DNA of 64,000 nucleotides from Pseudomonas haemolytica (GTDB taxonomy: Bacteria > Pseudomonadota > Gammaproteobacteria > Pseudomonadales > Pseudomonadaceae). The stretch lies in NCBI RefSeq assembly GCF_009659625.1, contig NZ_VOIW01000005.1, positions 310,001 to 374,000 of the forward strand, in the 5' to 3' direction. Under the pieces are notes generated by a model, which was not told where the DNA came from, made no database searches, and saw only the letters and a program-made list of their open reading frames with translations. Below are positions 24,986-33,268 of the stretch, one piece after another. How positions within the stretch are numbered: position 1 is the first letter of the stretch; every line of letters starts with the position of its first letter. Position numbers and translations under genes: made by a program.

Positions 24986-25489
24986 CTAGACCGCTGTACG
25001 CGCCGTATCACTCTGTTTGAGACGTATCGTTAGTTGTTGCGCCGCGTTTTTGAGCAGCACCAACGAGCCGGCCATCAACACCAGATCTTTGATCAGGAAA
25101 GAGGTGGCGCCGCCCATGGCTGGGAAACCACCTGCGGAAGCCTCCCAACCACCCGGAGTGGTTAGAAGCAGACTGGCGGTTGTCAGATAGGTAAGAGAAG
25201 AGGCTGCGGCAGCAATCAGCGCGATCCTCGGTGACCATGCGCCGATGGCCAGACCGAGACCGATAGTCCACTCCGCTGCGCCGAGAGCGTAACTTGCGCC
25301 CTGAGTGCCAAACGCTCCGTACATCCAAGAAAGGAGGGGGCTGTTACTGATCAGAGGGATCAATGCCTGGGCTTCGTAATCAAACCATTTTGTGTAGCCA
25401 AACATCAGGAATATCAAGACAAGCACCCAGCGCATGAATTCGATTTCAAACGACTGGCGAAGTAAGCGGGAATATAGTGATGAGAGCAT
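24986..25489 (-). CDS. DUF417/RclC-like membrane protein
   Basis: 167 residues, four hydrophobic helices, with FGYTKWFDYEAQALIPL and SNSPLLSWMYGAFG, which are characteristic of the DUF417 (YkgB/RclC) family. In E. coli RclC is induced by reactive chlorine species. No RclA or RclR gene is adjacent, but the neighbouring nitroreductase and MerR regulator are consistent with a small electrophile- or chlorine-stress group. It probably belongs to the DoxX-like fold. Confidence 0.8.
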   Translation of the reverse strand: MLSSLYSRLLRQSFEIEFMRWVLVLIFLMFGYTKWFDYEAQALIPLISNSPLLSWMYGAFGTQGASYALGAAEWTIGLGLAIGAWSPRIALIAAAASSLTYLTTASLLLTTPGGWEASAGGFPAMGGATSFLIKDLVLMAGSLVLLKNAAQQLTIRLKQSDTARTAV

Positions 25490-25633
25490 GGGATTTCCTT
25501 AACGACTATGAGAGTTATAGACGTAGAGTTCCCTCGAAACGGTGCGTTACAGTTTTTGTGAAATTCTTTAAAAGTCCTAGGCGGGGGGCGGGGGGACTTG
25601 CGCTCCGCCAGTATTATCTTCTACTCCATCCTG

Positions 25634-25660
25634 AAGCGCGGCGCCGAAGCGCCGCGCTTT
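25634..25660. terminator. Strong hairpin after serralysin gene
   Basis: AAGCGCGGCG and CGCCGCGCTT form a perfect 10-bp stem with a 6-nt loop, beginning 4 bp past the protease stop codon. The T-run is poor, so termination efficiency is uncertain. Confidence 0.6.
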
Positions 25661-25663
25661 GTA

Positions 25664-27112
25664 TCACGCCACGATGTCGCTGACGGCTGCCTGGCCGACG
25701 GTGGTGACGAGGAAATCCACCACGCCGTGCCCAGAGAAGTCCACGGCCAAGGTGCCCAGGTTGGTACCCGAGGCATAGCTCAGCACAGCATCGCCGGCAT
25801 GCCCGGTGAATGCATTGACGAAGCTCAAGCCTGCACCTTTGGTAATGCCCGACAGGTCGATCTTGTCGGAGCCGGAGGTGAAGTCAAAGATCTTGTCCGC
25901 GGCCGATCGCGTGGAATCGGAAATGGCACCGTACACGAACGTGTCGTTGCCGGCGCCGCCCCATAATTGGTCCGCACCGCGACCGCCGTAGATGAGGTCG
26001 TTACCGCCCCCGCCCTTGATGAGGTTGGCGACCTGGTTACCAATGATCAGGTCGTTGCCCGCGCCGCCAAAGGCGTTTTCGACGGTCACGCCCTTGGCGA
26101 TGGACACGTTGCCCACCAGGCCGCCAACGTCGGAAAACGAGGTCGCATTGAGGTTGATCTTCTGGTTCTGGGTGAAGCCGGAGAAGTCCAGGGTGTCGTT
26201 GCCGCCACCGTCCCATACCGAGAACACCAGCTTGTCGGCATTGGATGTGGCGCTGAGGAAATCACGCCCGGTGTTGGAGTTGAACCCGTAGGTGGTGTCA
26301 CCGGCGCGGGTGCTGTAGTTGGCCCCGTAGAGCTTCTGGATCGCGGCGATGTCGTCAATCAGCGGGCCGGCAGCATAGGCTTCGACACCACCTTTACTGA
26401 AGTTCTGGTTGGTGTTGCTCTCGCTCCAGTAACTCATGACGGAGTAAGCATGTGTATCTTCGGCATATTTTGCGTCCGAATATGACGGTTGACCCACACT
26501 CGCGTCGTACGACCCTGGGTGCTGCAGTCCAAGCGTGTGACCAATTTCATGGGTCAACGTTTGACGACCATAATTGCCGTTTGCCGGTGTTAAGTTCTCT
26601 TGATAGTTTTGATTGGTGTAAAATAATGCATCACTATTTCCGCTATTGTTCGGATAGAATGCGAAAGCTGACCTGGCACCTCCATGCTGCATATCATTGC
26701 TGTAGTTGCCCAATGATATATGTGCGTCGCCACCGCTTCTAGATTCGATGAATGAGATGTTGGCGACGTCCGACCAGGATTGGAACGAAAGGGCTGCCTG
26801 GGATCTCTGTTGAGCGTTGAATGCACTGAAGCCAGAAACATTCTCGGCGGCGTATGCTTGAGTTTCTGATGTCAGAAAGCTGTAGGTGAAGTTGTATTTT
26901 CCATTGTGGTCGCTGTCACCCCAATAGTAACCTCCTCGTGTTATTTCATCCGCTGCCTGCGCAATGGTGTAAGACGGCTTTCCATATGGGGAATTAAATC
27001 CTCCTCGATCATAGGCGTGTGAAAAATTATAGAGTGCCTGGTACTCTTCACTTGTTCGAAATTGCGCCGAAGGGGTGAATGAGTTAACAAGGTTTTTCGC
27101 TACGATAGTCAT
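25664..27112 (-). CDS. Serralysin-family extracellular metalloprotease
   Basis: 482 residues. The zinc site is HEIGHTLGLQHPG (H188, E189, H192, H198) with Met-turn VMSYW (M226, Y228). The C-terminal half holds RTX Ca2+-binding repeats (GGAGNDLIIG, GGGGNDLIYG, GGAGNDTFVYG), and the protein ends AAVSDIVA, like the C-terminal type I secretion signal. There is no N-terminal signal peptide. Usually such proteases are encoded beside inhibitor and aprDEF secretion genes; none is here, so secretion must use transporters elsewhere. ATG 27112 follows AAGGA; the 8 extra upstream codons lack support. Confidence 0.93.
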   Translation of the reverse strand: MTIVAKNLVNSFTPSAQFRTSEEYQALYNFSHAYDRGGFNSPYGKPSYTIAQAADEITRGGYYWGDSDHNGKYNFTYSFLTSETQAYAAENVSGFSAFNAQQRSQAALSFQSWSDVANISFIESRSGGDAHISLGNYSNDMQHGGARSAFAFYPNNSGNSDALFYTNQNYQENLTPANGNYGRQTLTHEIGHTLGLQHPGSYDASVGQPSYSDAKYAEDTHAYSVMSYWSESNTNQNFSKGGVEAYAAGPLIDDIAAIQKLYGANYSTRAGDTTYGFNSNTGRDFLSATSNADKLVFSVWDGGGNDTLDFSGFTQNQKINLNATSFSDVGGLVGNVSIAKGVTVENAFGGAGNDLIIGNQVANLIKGGGGNDLIYGGRGADQLWGGAGNDTFVYGAISDSTRSAADKIFDFTSGSDKIDLSGITKGAGLSFVNAFTGHAGDAVLSYASGTNLGTLAVDFSGHGVVDFLVTTVGQAAVSDIVA

Positions 27113-27394
27113 ATGTGTACATTCCTTCGTGTCCATTGATGTGGAGTGTTATATGCTTATCACGTTTTCGCGGCTTTCTTGTTGTGTTGATCTTTATAAA
27201 GGACTAGTGGGTTTAGTGTTATTTAAAAATTAAATATGATATATAACTTATTGATATACCCTATAAAAAATATAAGGGCGCTGTAGTCTGATGGTCAGGT
27301 GACTGATTTGATTGCGGGGAACTAACTCACGATTTTAAAGGTGCTCCAAGATGTGGCTGGCTCCGAGGGTGGCGTATTGATTGCTCGATATTAA
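27113..27394. other. AT-rich protease upstream region
   Basis: 282 bp, with the stretch 27180-27290 strikingly AT-rich (many TTTAAA, ATATAA and TTAAAA tracts) compared with the GC-rich rest of the window. It contains the protease promoter and is a natural target for MvaT-type silencers. No specific box was assigned. Confidence 0.6.
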
Positions 27395-27622
27395 GTGGAG
27401 ATCGTTGTTCACTACGAATGGCAGAACCAGCCGATCTTCGGTGGGACGCCTGGCGCAACGCTTCAGCCGGGGCGCGACACCGGATATACGGTATTCACTG
27501 AGGGCTCTCAGTACTTCGTTGATATCCAGCCAAAGGGCACCGGCTCAGAGGCGAAGTATTACGTCGTGGTGGGTAATTGGATCGCAAATAAACGGCTGAC
27601 CGCTCTGCAAGGCTGCTTGTAG
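27395..27622 (+). pseudogene. 5'-truncated copy of a small lipoprotein gene
   Basis: The 75-codon frame starts at a GTG directly after an in-frame TAA and has no signal sequence. Its product aligns along its length with the C-terminal two thirds of the lipoprotein at 41341-41694: WQNQPIFG vs WQDESVFG, GYTVFTEGSQYFVDIQ vs GFTVYTTGGDYFADVQ, KYY, and NKRLTALQGCL vs KRRLAALATCL. The N-terminal lipobox part is missing, so this is most likely a decayed paralogue. A terminator follows. Confidence 0.7.
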
Positions 27623-27965
27623 CGGCACATCAAACTGTTCAAGGCTCGCTTCGGCGGGCCTTTTTATTGTCTGGGGAGTTTTATGGCGGCACTGGCAAGC
27701 AACTATCAGCCCATGACCACAGTTCTCCTATACGGCCAGCTGCGCCAATTCGGAAGGTCGTTCCGTCTTTCGGTAAGGCCACCTACGACGGCGACCAAGG
27801 ATTGATCGCGTTGCAGGCGTGCCAGGCGTATGTGAGGCGGATATCACATGGGTCGCGGGGTTTCGTGGAAGTGAAAAAAGGAAAAATCTCGATAAATTTC
27901 AGACGTGTCCTAAATCTAAAGAGCCGGAGTACTGATAAAAAAGGCTTTTGTCAGAGTGCTAGTCC
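27623..27965. other. Gene-poor decayed region
   Basis: 343 bp that hold the terminator above and two overlapping open frames (from TTG 27667 and from ATG 27683, the latter with GGGGAG upstream but only 40 codons). Neither resembles a known protein. The stretch is probably degraded coding DNA. Confidence 0.45.
27641..27666 (+). terminator. Rho-independent terminator (UUCG loop)
   Basis: GGCTCGC / GCGGGCC stem with a TTCG tetraloop, followed by five T residues, 20 bp after the truncated lipoprotein frame. Confidence 0.88.
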
Positions 27966-28442
27966 GTGCGTCTATTTGTCTTTAGAGGGTTTATTTTTTT
28001 GCAGTTGTTCGCAGCTCTTTCTGCGCAAGCGAATAGCCAGTACTTTGATATTCCGGTTTGGACCGGTGACGAAGAGTCATGCCCGACCCCTAGAAGCATA
28101 CAGTTCAACGGTGAGGTATTTCGCTCGCCAGCCAAATCGGAAGGTGTTGATTGGGTCGGAGTGCTACCCGGCGACGGGATTGCTAACGTCGTGGAATTTG
28201 ATAAAGCGGTTTTTGTCTTGACTGAAGAAAACTCCGAAACCCGCGGTTTTTTAATCAGCTGTATCTACAAAACAGTGGAGGAAAGGTATCTGAAAATGAG
28301 GCCAAATACTGGGAATAGGCATGATGAGATTATGTGGATTGTCAGGCCTTCTTCATGGAAGAGGTCGGGTGATTTTTCATCAACAAGAATTTTGGTGTGT
28401 GCGGACAAGGCCGAGCGCGGATGTGCATTTTTTTTAAAATGA
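27966..28442 (+). CDS. Secreted DUF3757-like protein
   Basis: 158 residues from a GTG start: a hydrophobic signal peptide (VFRGFIFLQLFAALSAQA) followed by a domain with SCPTPRSIQFNG, WVGVLPGDG and an even number of cysteines (CPTP, SCIYK, VCADK, GCAF), as in the DUF3757 family of small exported proteins. Base composition is lower in GC than the surroundings. The Shine-Dalgarno is weak, so the start is uncertain. The 3' end overlaps the convergent SRAP gene by nine bases. Confidence 0.6.
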   Translation: MRLFVFRGFIFLQLFAALSAQANSQYFDIPVWTGDEESCPTPRSIQFNGEVFRSPAKSEGVDWVGVLPGDGIANVVEFDKAVFVLTEENSETRGFLISCIYKTVEERYLKMRPNTGNRHDEIMWIVRPSSWKRSGDFSSTRILVCADKAERGCAFFLK

Positions 28443-29120
28443 CGAAATGGGGGAGATAAGCTCTGGCCCTTTATTCCGCACGTTGCCTACAGCTGTGCCG
28501 ACCTTGAACCACTCGAATACATCGGAAGGTTCGCCCTGGTGAAGTAATATCTGCTCGGCGCGTTCTTTGGGCGTCGCGGGGTCAAGCCATTCCCGGGCCA
28601 CGCCTGCAGTCAGCACTACTGGCCGGCGGTCATGAATGTCCACCATGCCGCCGGCACTTTCGGCTGTGATGATCACGAAGCCGTCATCCTCGCCTGGGCC
28701 TTCATCGGCGTCTGGTAACTTCCCGATGGCAGCACAAAATATAGGGGCACCGTCTCTGCGGCGGATCAGGTAGGGCTGCTTCCTGGGGCTACCCGTATCC
28801 ACCCACTCAAACCAGCTGTCGATAGGCGTGATTGCCCGGTGCGGCCAGATCGCGCGGAAGAACGGGCCGTGGGCGACTTTCTCAACGCGTGCATTGATCG
28901 GTGCGCCGCGATCTTTGGCCCAGTGCGGCCGCCATCCCCAGCGCACCGGATCTGCGTGTAGCAGGTCGCCCTGCAGGTGCAGCAGCGCAACGGCGGTCGT
29001 GGGTGCCACGTTGTACTGCTCGATAGGCTGATCACCAACAGAGTTCGCCAGGGCGTTGGGCATACTCAGCGCTGCAACGAAGTCGTGGATTCCCCGGTAT
29101 TGTGAAAGTCTTCCGCACAT
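28434..29120 (-). CDS. yedK: SRAP/HMCES-family DNA-protein crosslinker
   Basis: 228 residues. Cys2 follows the initiator Met (MCGRLSQY), the residue that after Met removal forms the thiazolidine link to abasic sites in single-stranded DNA. Other SRAP markers are EQYNVAPTT (Asn), RWGWRPHW, INARVEKV, and HDRRPVVL with the conserved His. It shields abasic sites during replication. It sits beside a tRNA gene and in convergent overlap with the DUF3757-like gene. Confidence 0.92.
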   Translation of the reverse strand: MCGRLSQYRGIHDFVAALSMPNALANSVGDQPIEQYNVAPTTAVALLHLQGDLLHADPVRWGWRPHWAKDRGAPINARVEKVAHGPFFRAIWPHRAITPIDSWFEWVDTGSPRKQPYLIRRRDGAPIFCAAIGKLPDADEGPGEDDGFVIITAESAGGMVDIHDRRPVVLTAGVAREWLDPATPKERAEQILLHQGEPSDVFEWFKVGTAVGNVRNKGPELISPISSF

Positions 29121-29305
29121 GATCAGGCCCTCTAGTCATCCAATCAGACTAGCTGCCACTCGGCGCTTGAGCCTGATGAATTTCTTCGCCACATCCGCTC
29201 CGTTTCAATCAGTTCATCGATCGAGGTTTTGACTTGTCGCGATTGAGCCGACGATCTATAGGTGGAGTGGGATTGGCGTTAGTTCTGCAGGACGCCGGGG
29301 AGGAT

Positions 29306-29336
29306 AATTGCGGAGCGGATTCTAAAATTGCGGAGC
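29306..29336. repeat. Tandem 11-bp direct repeat
   Basis: AATTGCGGAGC occurs twice with a 20-bp period (29306-29316, 29326-29336), 50 bp beyond the 3' end of the tRNA-Leu gene. The remaining 250 bp of this gap show nothing else. The spacing is that of two adjacent protein-binding sites, or a trace of an integration event. Confidence 0.6.
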
Positions 29337-29386
29337 AGAAAAGATAAGGGCCTGCTCAGGTTTCCCTGGCAAGCCCTTGATATCTA

Positions 29387-29473
29387 TGGTGCCCGAACCC
29401 GGAATCGAACCGGGACGCCCTTACGAGCGGGGGATTTTAAGTCCCATGCGTCTACCAGTTTCGCCATTCGGGC
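29387..29473 (-). tRNA. tRNA-Leu (anticodon TAA)
   Basis: An 87-nt class-II tRNA on the minus strand: acceptor GCCCGAA pairs with TTCGGGC, anticodon loop GGACTTAAAATCC gives anticodon TAA, a long variable arm follows, the T-loop GGTTCGATTCC is standard and CCA is encoded. Confidence 0.96.
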
Positions 29474-29697
29474 GGTAGCGCGGTGTAGCAGGGTTGGGAA
29501 TATATAGATCCAGGCGCTTCGGCGCAACCTCCAAGCGCGCTTTCCTGCACACGGATACTCAAGAAAAAACGTGGCAGATCAGTGATCTACAGGGCCGCCG
29601 GGTTAGGTCCTGATGAATTCACGCGGCGTAGGAACAAGCCTCATAAATGACAGTCATAGCGATATGCCATCCCGGCAAATCGCAAAGGAATCAATAG

Positions 29698-30174
29698 ATG
29701 CTCAGTGTCCGTAGGCGTTCTTGGATGATGGCCGCAGGCGTAGCGGGGCTGTTGGGTGTGGCAATGGCTGGCCCGGTGCAGGCGGGGAGTGCGGTGCGAT
29801 GGGGGGAGTTCAGTGCGTCGTCGACAGACAGGTTGACGGGCGCCTCGGTGGAAGCGGGCAATACCTATGTGTTGAAGTCGTCGAGTATTTCCATCGGCGA
29901 TATCGAGGCGCTGCAAGCTGGGCAGAAGCGTAGCGAAAGCGAGCTGCAAAGCCTGAAAACTACAGTTGAAGGCCAGGATCGGGCGTTTGACGAGTTCAAG
30001 CGTAAGGACGGGTCGAGCGCCAGCAGCAGTGACAGTCAGCTGTCGAGCCTCAAGCGCACGTTGGATGAGCAGAAAAGCACGATAGAGCGGCAGAAAGATG
30101 AGATCGACGGCCTCAAGCGCAGCCTGGACGATTTGAAGCGCAGTGTGGAGACGTTGAGCAATAAGGTGAAGTGA
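29698..30174 (+). CDS. Exported coiled-coil protein
   Basis: 158 residues: an Arg-rich signal peptide (to about residue 29, AGPVQAG), a short globular part with GNTYVLKSSS, then from about residue 65 a continuous heptad-rich coiled coil (SLKRTLDEQKSTIERQKDEI). AGGAATC lies before the ATG. No family is recognised; the profile suggests a periplasmic protein that oligomerises through its C-terminal helix. Confidence 0.7.
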   Translation: MLSVRRRSWMMAAGVAGLLGVAMAGPVQAGSAVRWGEFSASSTDRLTGASVEAGNTYVLKSSSISIGDIEALQAGQKRSESELQSLKTTVEGQDRAFDEFKRKDGSSASSSDSQLSSLKRTLDEQKSTIERQKDEIDGLKRSLDDLKRSVETLSNKVK

Positions 30175-30199
30175 CATCGAGGTCAAAGCACTGCCAAAC

Positions 30200-30222
30200 G
30201 GGAGCAAGCTCGCTCGCCACGG
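30200..30222. repeat. REP-like sequence
   Basis: GGGAGCAAGCTCGCTCGCCAC is a typical Pseudomonas REP core, located between two convergent genes. Only one copy with a diverged inverted mate (GGTGAGCTTGC) follows. Confidence 0.45.
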
Positions 30223-30244
30223 TGAGCTTGCCTCGCTTCGGGAT

Positions 30245-30526
30245 TTACACGAAAGGCTGTCCGCTGAAGCCCCGCGGCAAACGCTGCAGCCCCGGAAGAT
30301 CTGTGAGGCGCTGGGTCCAGGCGCTGCGCCAGTCCGTGCTGGTGTGGACCTTGGCTTTACGCGAGGCGCGACGGGTGGCGTTGCGTTGGGTGCGGCGCGC
30401 TTCTTTGTAGGCTTCGGTATTGCGGCAGGTACGGCATTTGACTCGATTCAGCTCGGAGCTGGAGGGGAGGTTGGTGCCGTGGTGGCCGCAGGCTAAGTGC
30501 CCGGCGACCTTGAAGTGAATGACCAT
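30245..30526 (-). CDS. Small Cys/His and Arg-rich protein
   Basis: 93 residues. The N-terminal half has CGHHG and CRTCRN, which together could form a zinc-binding knuckle, followed by a strongly basic helix (KEARRTQRNATRRASRKAK). ATG 30526 has GGAG upstream. The mix of a putative zinc site and a basic helix suggests nucleic-acid binding, but no family is recognised. Confidence 0.6.
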   Translation of the reverse strand: MVIHFKVAGHLACGHHGTNLPSSSELNRVKCRTCRNTEAYKEARRTQRNATRRASRKAKVHTSTDWRSAWTQRLTDLPGLQRLPRGFSGQPFV

Positions 30527-30668
30527 GTAAGCGTCTCCTTCTTGTGGGGTGCGCGCATTGGTAAAACTACAACGCACGCGGTGAGGGCGGGCTGCGAAAA
30601 ATCCCGGCACCTGTAGTTACGACCTCGCGGGCGGAGCGGCGTTCGCTTGATACAGGCCTACGCCGTGT

Positions 30669-31196
30669 TCAATCGATCAGCGCCAGTAGGTCGGTAGTAC
30701 CGACATCCACGCCCGCCTGGGTCAGCAGCGTCGTCACCTGGCCCCGGTGGTGGGTCTGGTGGTTGAAAAAATGCACCAGCAGGCCGAAGAACGGCTTCTC
30801 GGCGCCCACACCGCGCATGTTGTGATAACGCAGGCGCTGATCCAGATGGGACTCGTGCAGGCTGTTGGCCCAATCGACGATCAGTTGATCCAGCCAGGTG
30901 CGATGGGCCGAGAGCTCACCCAGGTTGGCGAAGGCCAATTGCTTGAGATCGGCGGGCGTAGCGATGGTACGTAACGGCACCAATGCCGAAAAGTCAGCCG
31001 GGTGCTCGGCAAAGCGCTTGAGCCAGACCGTGTCGCCCAGCATCAGGTGATTCAAGGTGCCTAGGATCGAGCCGAAGAACGCCTTTCGGTCCAGCGCTAA
31101 TTCCTCGTCCGTCAACGTGCCGGCCGCGTCATAGACCTTGCGGTTCATCCATTGGTTGTAGTGGGCCATCAACGCAATGTGCTCGATACGGTTCAC
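30669..31196 (-). CDS. DinB-family protein
   Basis: 175 residues, four-helix-bundle DinB/YfiT type: ALMAHYNQWMNRKVYD at the start, LNHLMLGDTVWLKRF with the first metal-ligand His, and HFFNHQTHHRGQVTTLL with the further histidines. These proteins bind a divalent metal and often act in thiol transfer. Translation probably begins at GTG 31196, which GGGAG precedes; it yields the family's usual N-terminus NRIEHIALMAHYN. Confidence 0.88.
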   Translation of the reverse strand: MNRIEHIALMAHYNQWMNRKVYDAAGTLTDEELALDRKAFFGSILGTLNHLMLGDTVWLKRFAEHPADFSALVPLRTIATPADLKQLAFANLGELSAHRTWLDQLIVDWANSLHESHLDQRLRYHNMRGVGAEKPFFGLLVHFFNHQTHHRGQVTTLLTQAGVDVGTTDLLALID

Positions 31197-31321
31197 CTGG
31201 GTTCTCCCTCGACGGTGTGGTGGCGCAATCATAAAGCTTGCCCGCCCGGCGGTCATGGTGTTCCATCTGGGGCGGGCTATGTTTGATAAACGCCACTATT
31301 GCGCCCCGGGAGGGCGACACC

Positions 31322-32020
31322 ATGAATACCAGCGATCTACTGGAACAACTGTTGCGTGCAGGGCGGCAGCAAGGCGGCGGCGCTTCGGGCGGCGGCCTGG
31401 GCGGGTTGCTCGGCGGTTTGTTGAAAGGCACCAGTACCGGCAGTGCTCCGGCCGGTGGCGGCTTGGGTGGATTATTAGGTGGCCTGGGTGGTTTGCTGGG
31501 CGGTGCACCGACCGGCGGCACCACCCAGACGCGTAGCGGTGGAGGGATGAATTACGCGGCGCTGGCGTCCCTGGGGATGGCGGCTTTCCAGGCGTATCAA
31601 GCCTGGCAACGTCAACAAGCCACTGCCCCGCAGCAAGCCATCCAGACCGTTGACCAGCTTGACGGCCCTGAGGCCGAAGCCCACAGCCATGGTGTATTAC
31701 GCGCGTTGATCGCGGCGGCCAAGGCGGATGGCACTATCGATGCGCAAGAGAAGCAGATGATCTCCGCCGAGATAGGCCGTCATACCGACGACCCCCAGCT
31801 ACAGCAATGGCTCGACGCCGAAGTCGCCAAGCCCTTGAATGCCGCAGACTTTGCCGACTATGCCAATGACCCGGCGCTCGCCGCGGAGATCTACCTGGCC
31901 AGCGTCATGCTGGTCGATGATCAGCAGGACGCCGAGCGCAATTACCTCGACAAACTGGCCGGGCAGTTGCAAATCGACCCGCAGTTGCAGGTACACCTGG
32001 AGCAGCAGGCCAAGGCCTAG
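31322..32020 (+). CDS. DUF533 (YebE/TerB-like) protein
   Basis: 232 residues. The N-terminal third is glycine-rich (GGGLGGLLGGLL repeats), followed by GGGMNYAALASLGMAAFQAYQAW and a TerB-like helical domain (ALIAAAKADGTIDAQEKQMI). This is the DUF533 architecture; the family is membrane-associated and of unknown function. ATG 31322 follows GGGAGGGCG. Its stop overlaps the convergent gene by four bases. Confidence 0.85.
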   Translation: MNTSDLLEQLLRAGRQQGGGASGGGLGGLLGGLLKGTSTGSAPAGGGLGGLLGGLGGLLGGAPTGGTTQTRSGGGMNYAALASLGMAAFQAYQAWQRQQATAPQQAIQTVDQLDGPEAEAHSHGVLRALIAAAKADGTIDAQEKQMISAEIGRHTDDPQLQQWLDAEVAKPLNAADFADYANDPALAAEIYLASVMLVDDQQDAERNYLDKLAGQLQIDPQLQVHLEQQAKA

Positions 32021-32838
32021 AACCTCAGCGTCGCCCCAGTGGTCAGCCACTGGGCGCGTTCCCCAATCAGGCTGCGCCCGACCACCAGGTCCACGTCGAC
32101 CCGTTTGCCGACGTGGAATCGCGGCCCAGCCTGCCATGCCTGCTCGCCGCCTTCCTGGCCATAGCGTTCGCCAATCAGGGTCAGCCACTCTGCAAGCTGA
32201 TATTCAAAACCCGTGCCCCAGGTCAGGCGATGTTTTTGATCACCGTCGTTATAGGCGTGGCTCCAGCCAGCATTCAGGTTCAGGCGTAATGGTGCCAAGG
32301 CCTGCCAGGTCAAAGGAACATTCAAATCGGCCCCGTCAAACCCGTGCTGGCGATCCAGGGCCACATGCGCCCCGGCTGCAATTGCCAGCTCAAGACCCAA
32401 GTCCTCTCGTGACAACACCTGCGCCTTCACCTGCGGGCTGATCTGCGTCTCGCCTTTGCCTGCGGCCGTGGCCCGTGACAACGCGGCGCCCCACTGCACG
32501 GTGGGCATGGCGCTGAACGTGCAGGCGGGCGACAGGGTAGCGTTATGGGTACTGCCCGCGTGCCGATTGGCGCTGTACCAGGCGTCGACATTGCATTCTC
32601 CCGGGGCGTTGACGGCGCCGTCGTCGACCACATAAGCACCGCCTGCGGCATGGGCTTTTGAAAATAGCGCGATAAGCAAGACGGTGCCCAGGGTCACGCC
32701 GATAAAGATCAGGTTGCGCTGCAATGCACGGCGCTTGGCCGGTGGCAACAACAGCAACGTGTGGCGCGCACCGCGATAGTGACGCGCACGGTATTTGGCA
32801 AAGCCGTCCTGCCGCTTTGAGTGGTATTTTTTGTGCAT
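32017..32838 (-). CDS. Putative membrane/outer-envelope protein
   Basis: 273 residues: a very basic N-terminus (HKKYHSKRQDGFAKYRARH), a single hydrophobic segment (NLIFIGVTLGTVLLIALF) ending in AHA that looks like an export signal, then alternating-polarity strands (LRLNLNAGWSHAYNDGDQ, FEYQLAEWLTLIGERYG) ending in TLRF, as in outer-membrane beta-barrels. No family is recognised. GAGG precedes ATG 32838. Confidence 0.65.
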   Translation of the reverse strand: MHKKYHSKRQDGFAKYRARHYRGARHTLLLLPPAKRRALQRNLIFIGVTLGTVLLIALFSKAHAAGGAYVVDDGAVNAPGECNVDAWYSANRHAGSTHNATLSPACTFSAMPTVQWGAALSRATAAGKGETQISPQVKAQVLSREDLGLELAIAAGAHVALDRQHGFDGADLNVPLTWQALAPLRLNLNAGWSHAYNDGDQKHRLTWGTGFEYQLAEWLTLIGERYGQEGGEQAWQAGPRFHVGKRVDVDLVVGRSLIGERAQWLTTGATLRF

Positions 32839-32856
32839 GATGCACCTCGCTTGCAT

Positions 32857-33204
32857 TCAGCTTTCTACGGTCAGCACCGAAATGCCGCTGGCTTTGGCCT
32901 GGCACACCAGCTCCAAGGTATCGTCACCACCGGGCAGGGCGATGATCACGTCGGGGCGGCTGTCGGCCAGCATGAAGTGGTTGCGCTGGCGTTCCGCCTG
33001 TTTGCCATGGCGTTGCCAATTGGGTGGGTAACGCACCACGTCGATGCCGATTTCCCGCGCCCATTCCTCGATCGCGCTGCCGAGAAACTGGTTGCCGCCG
33101 TGGATCAATACCTGCACTGGGTGCAGGCGGTGGTAAGCGTCCAGCACATGGCGGGACTTTTTGGTGTCGGCGTAATGACGACCTGCACAGATCAAGACGC
33201 GCAT
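32857..33204 (-). CDS. DUF2493 (SLOG-type) nucleotide-binding protein
   Basis: 115 residues with MRVLICAGRHYADT at the start and VLIHGGNQFLGSAIEEWA and VIIALPGGDDTLELV, characteristic of DUF2493, a YspA/cpYpsA-related SLOG family thought to bind a nucleotide-derived ligand. It is short and sits in tandem with the Mg2+ ATPase gene (64 bp upstream), but no functional link is visible. Confidence 0.75.
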   Translation of the reverse strand: MRVLICAGRHYADTKKSRHVLDAYHRLHPVQVLIHGGNQFLGSAIEEWAREIGIDVVRYPPNWQRHGKQAERQRNHFMLADSRPDVIIALPGGDDTLELVCQAKASGISVLTVES

Positions 33205-33268
33205 TGGGAGCATCCTTGTATTTCGCGGTGGCGGCCGGGCGACCGCCACCGTTTGAACGGCGGGGGGA

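Noticed and set aside
27667..28221. 184-codon frame overlapping the DUF3757-like gene
   Set aside because: Out of frame with the signal-peptide-bearing product; no recognised domain; only its 5' part may be degraded coding DNA.
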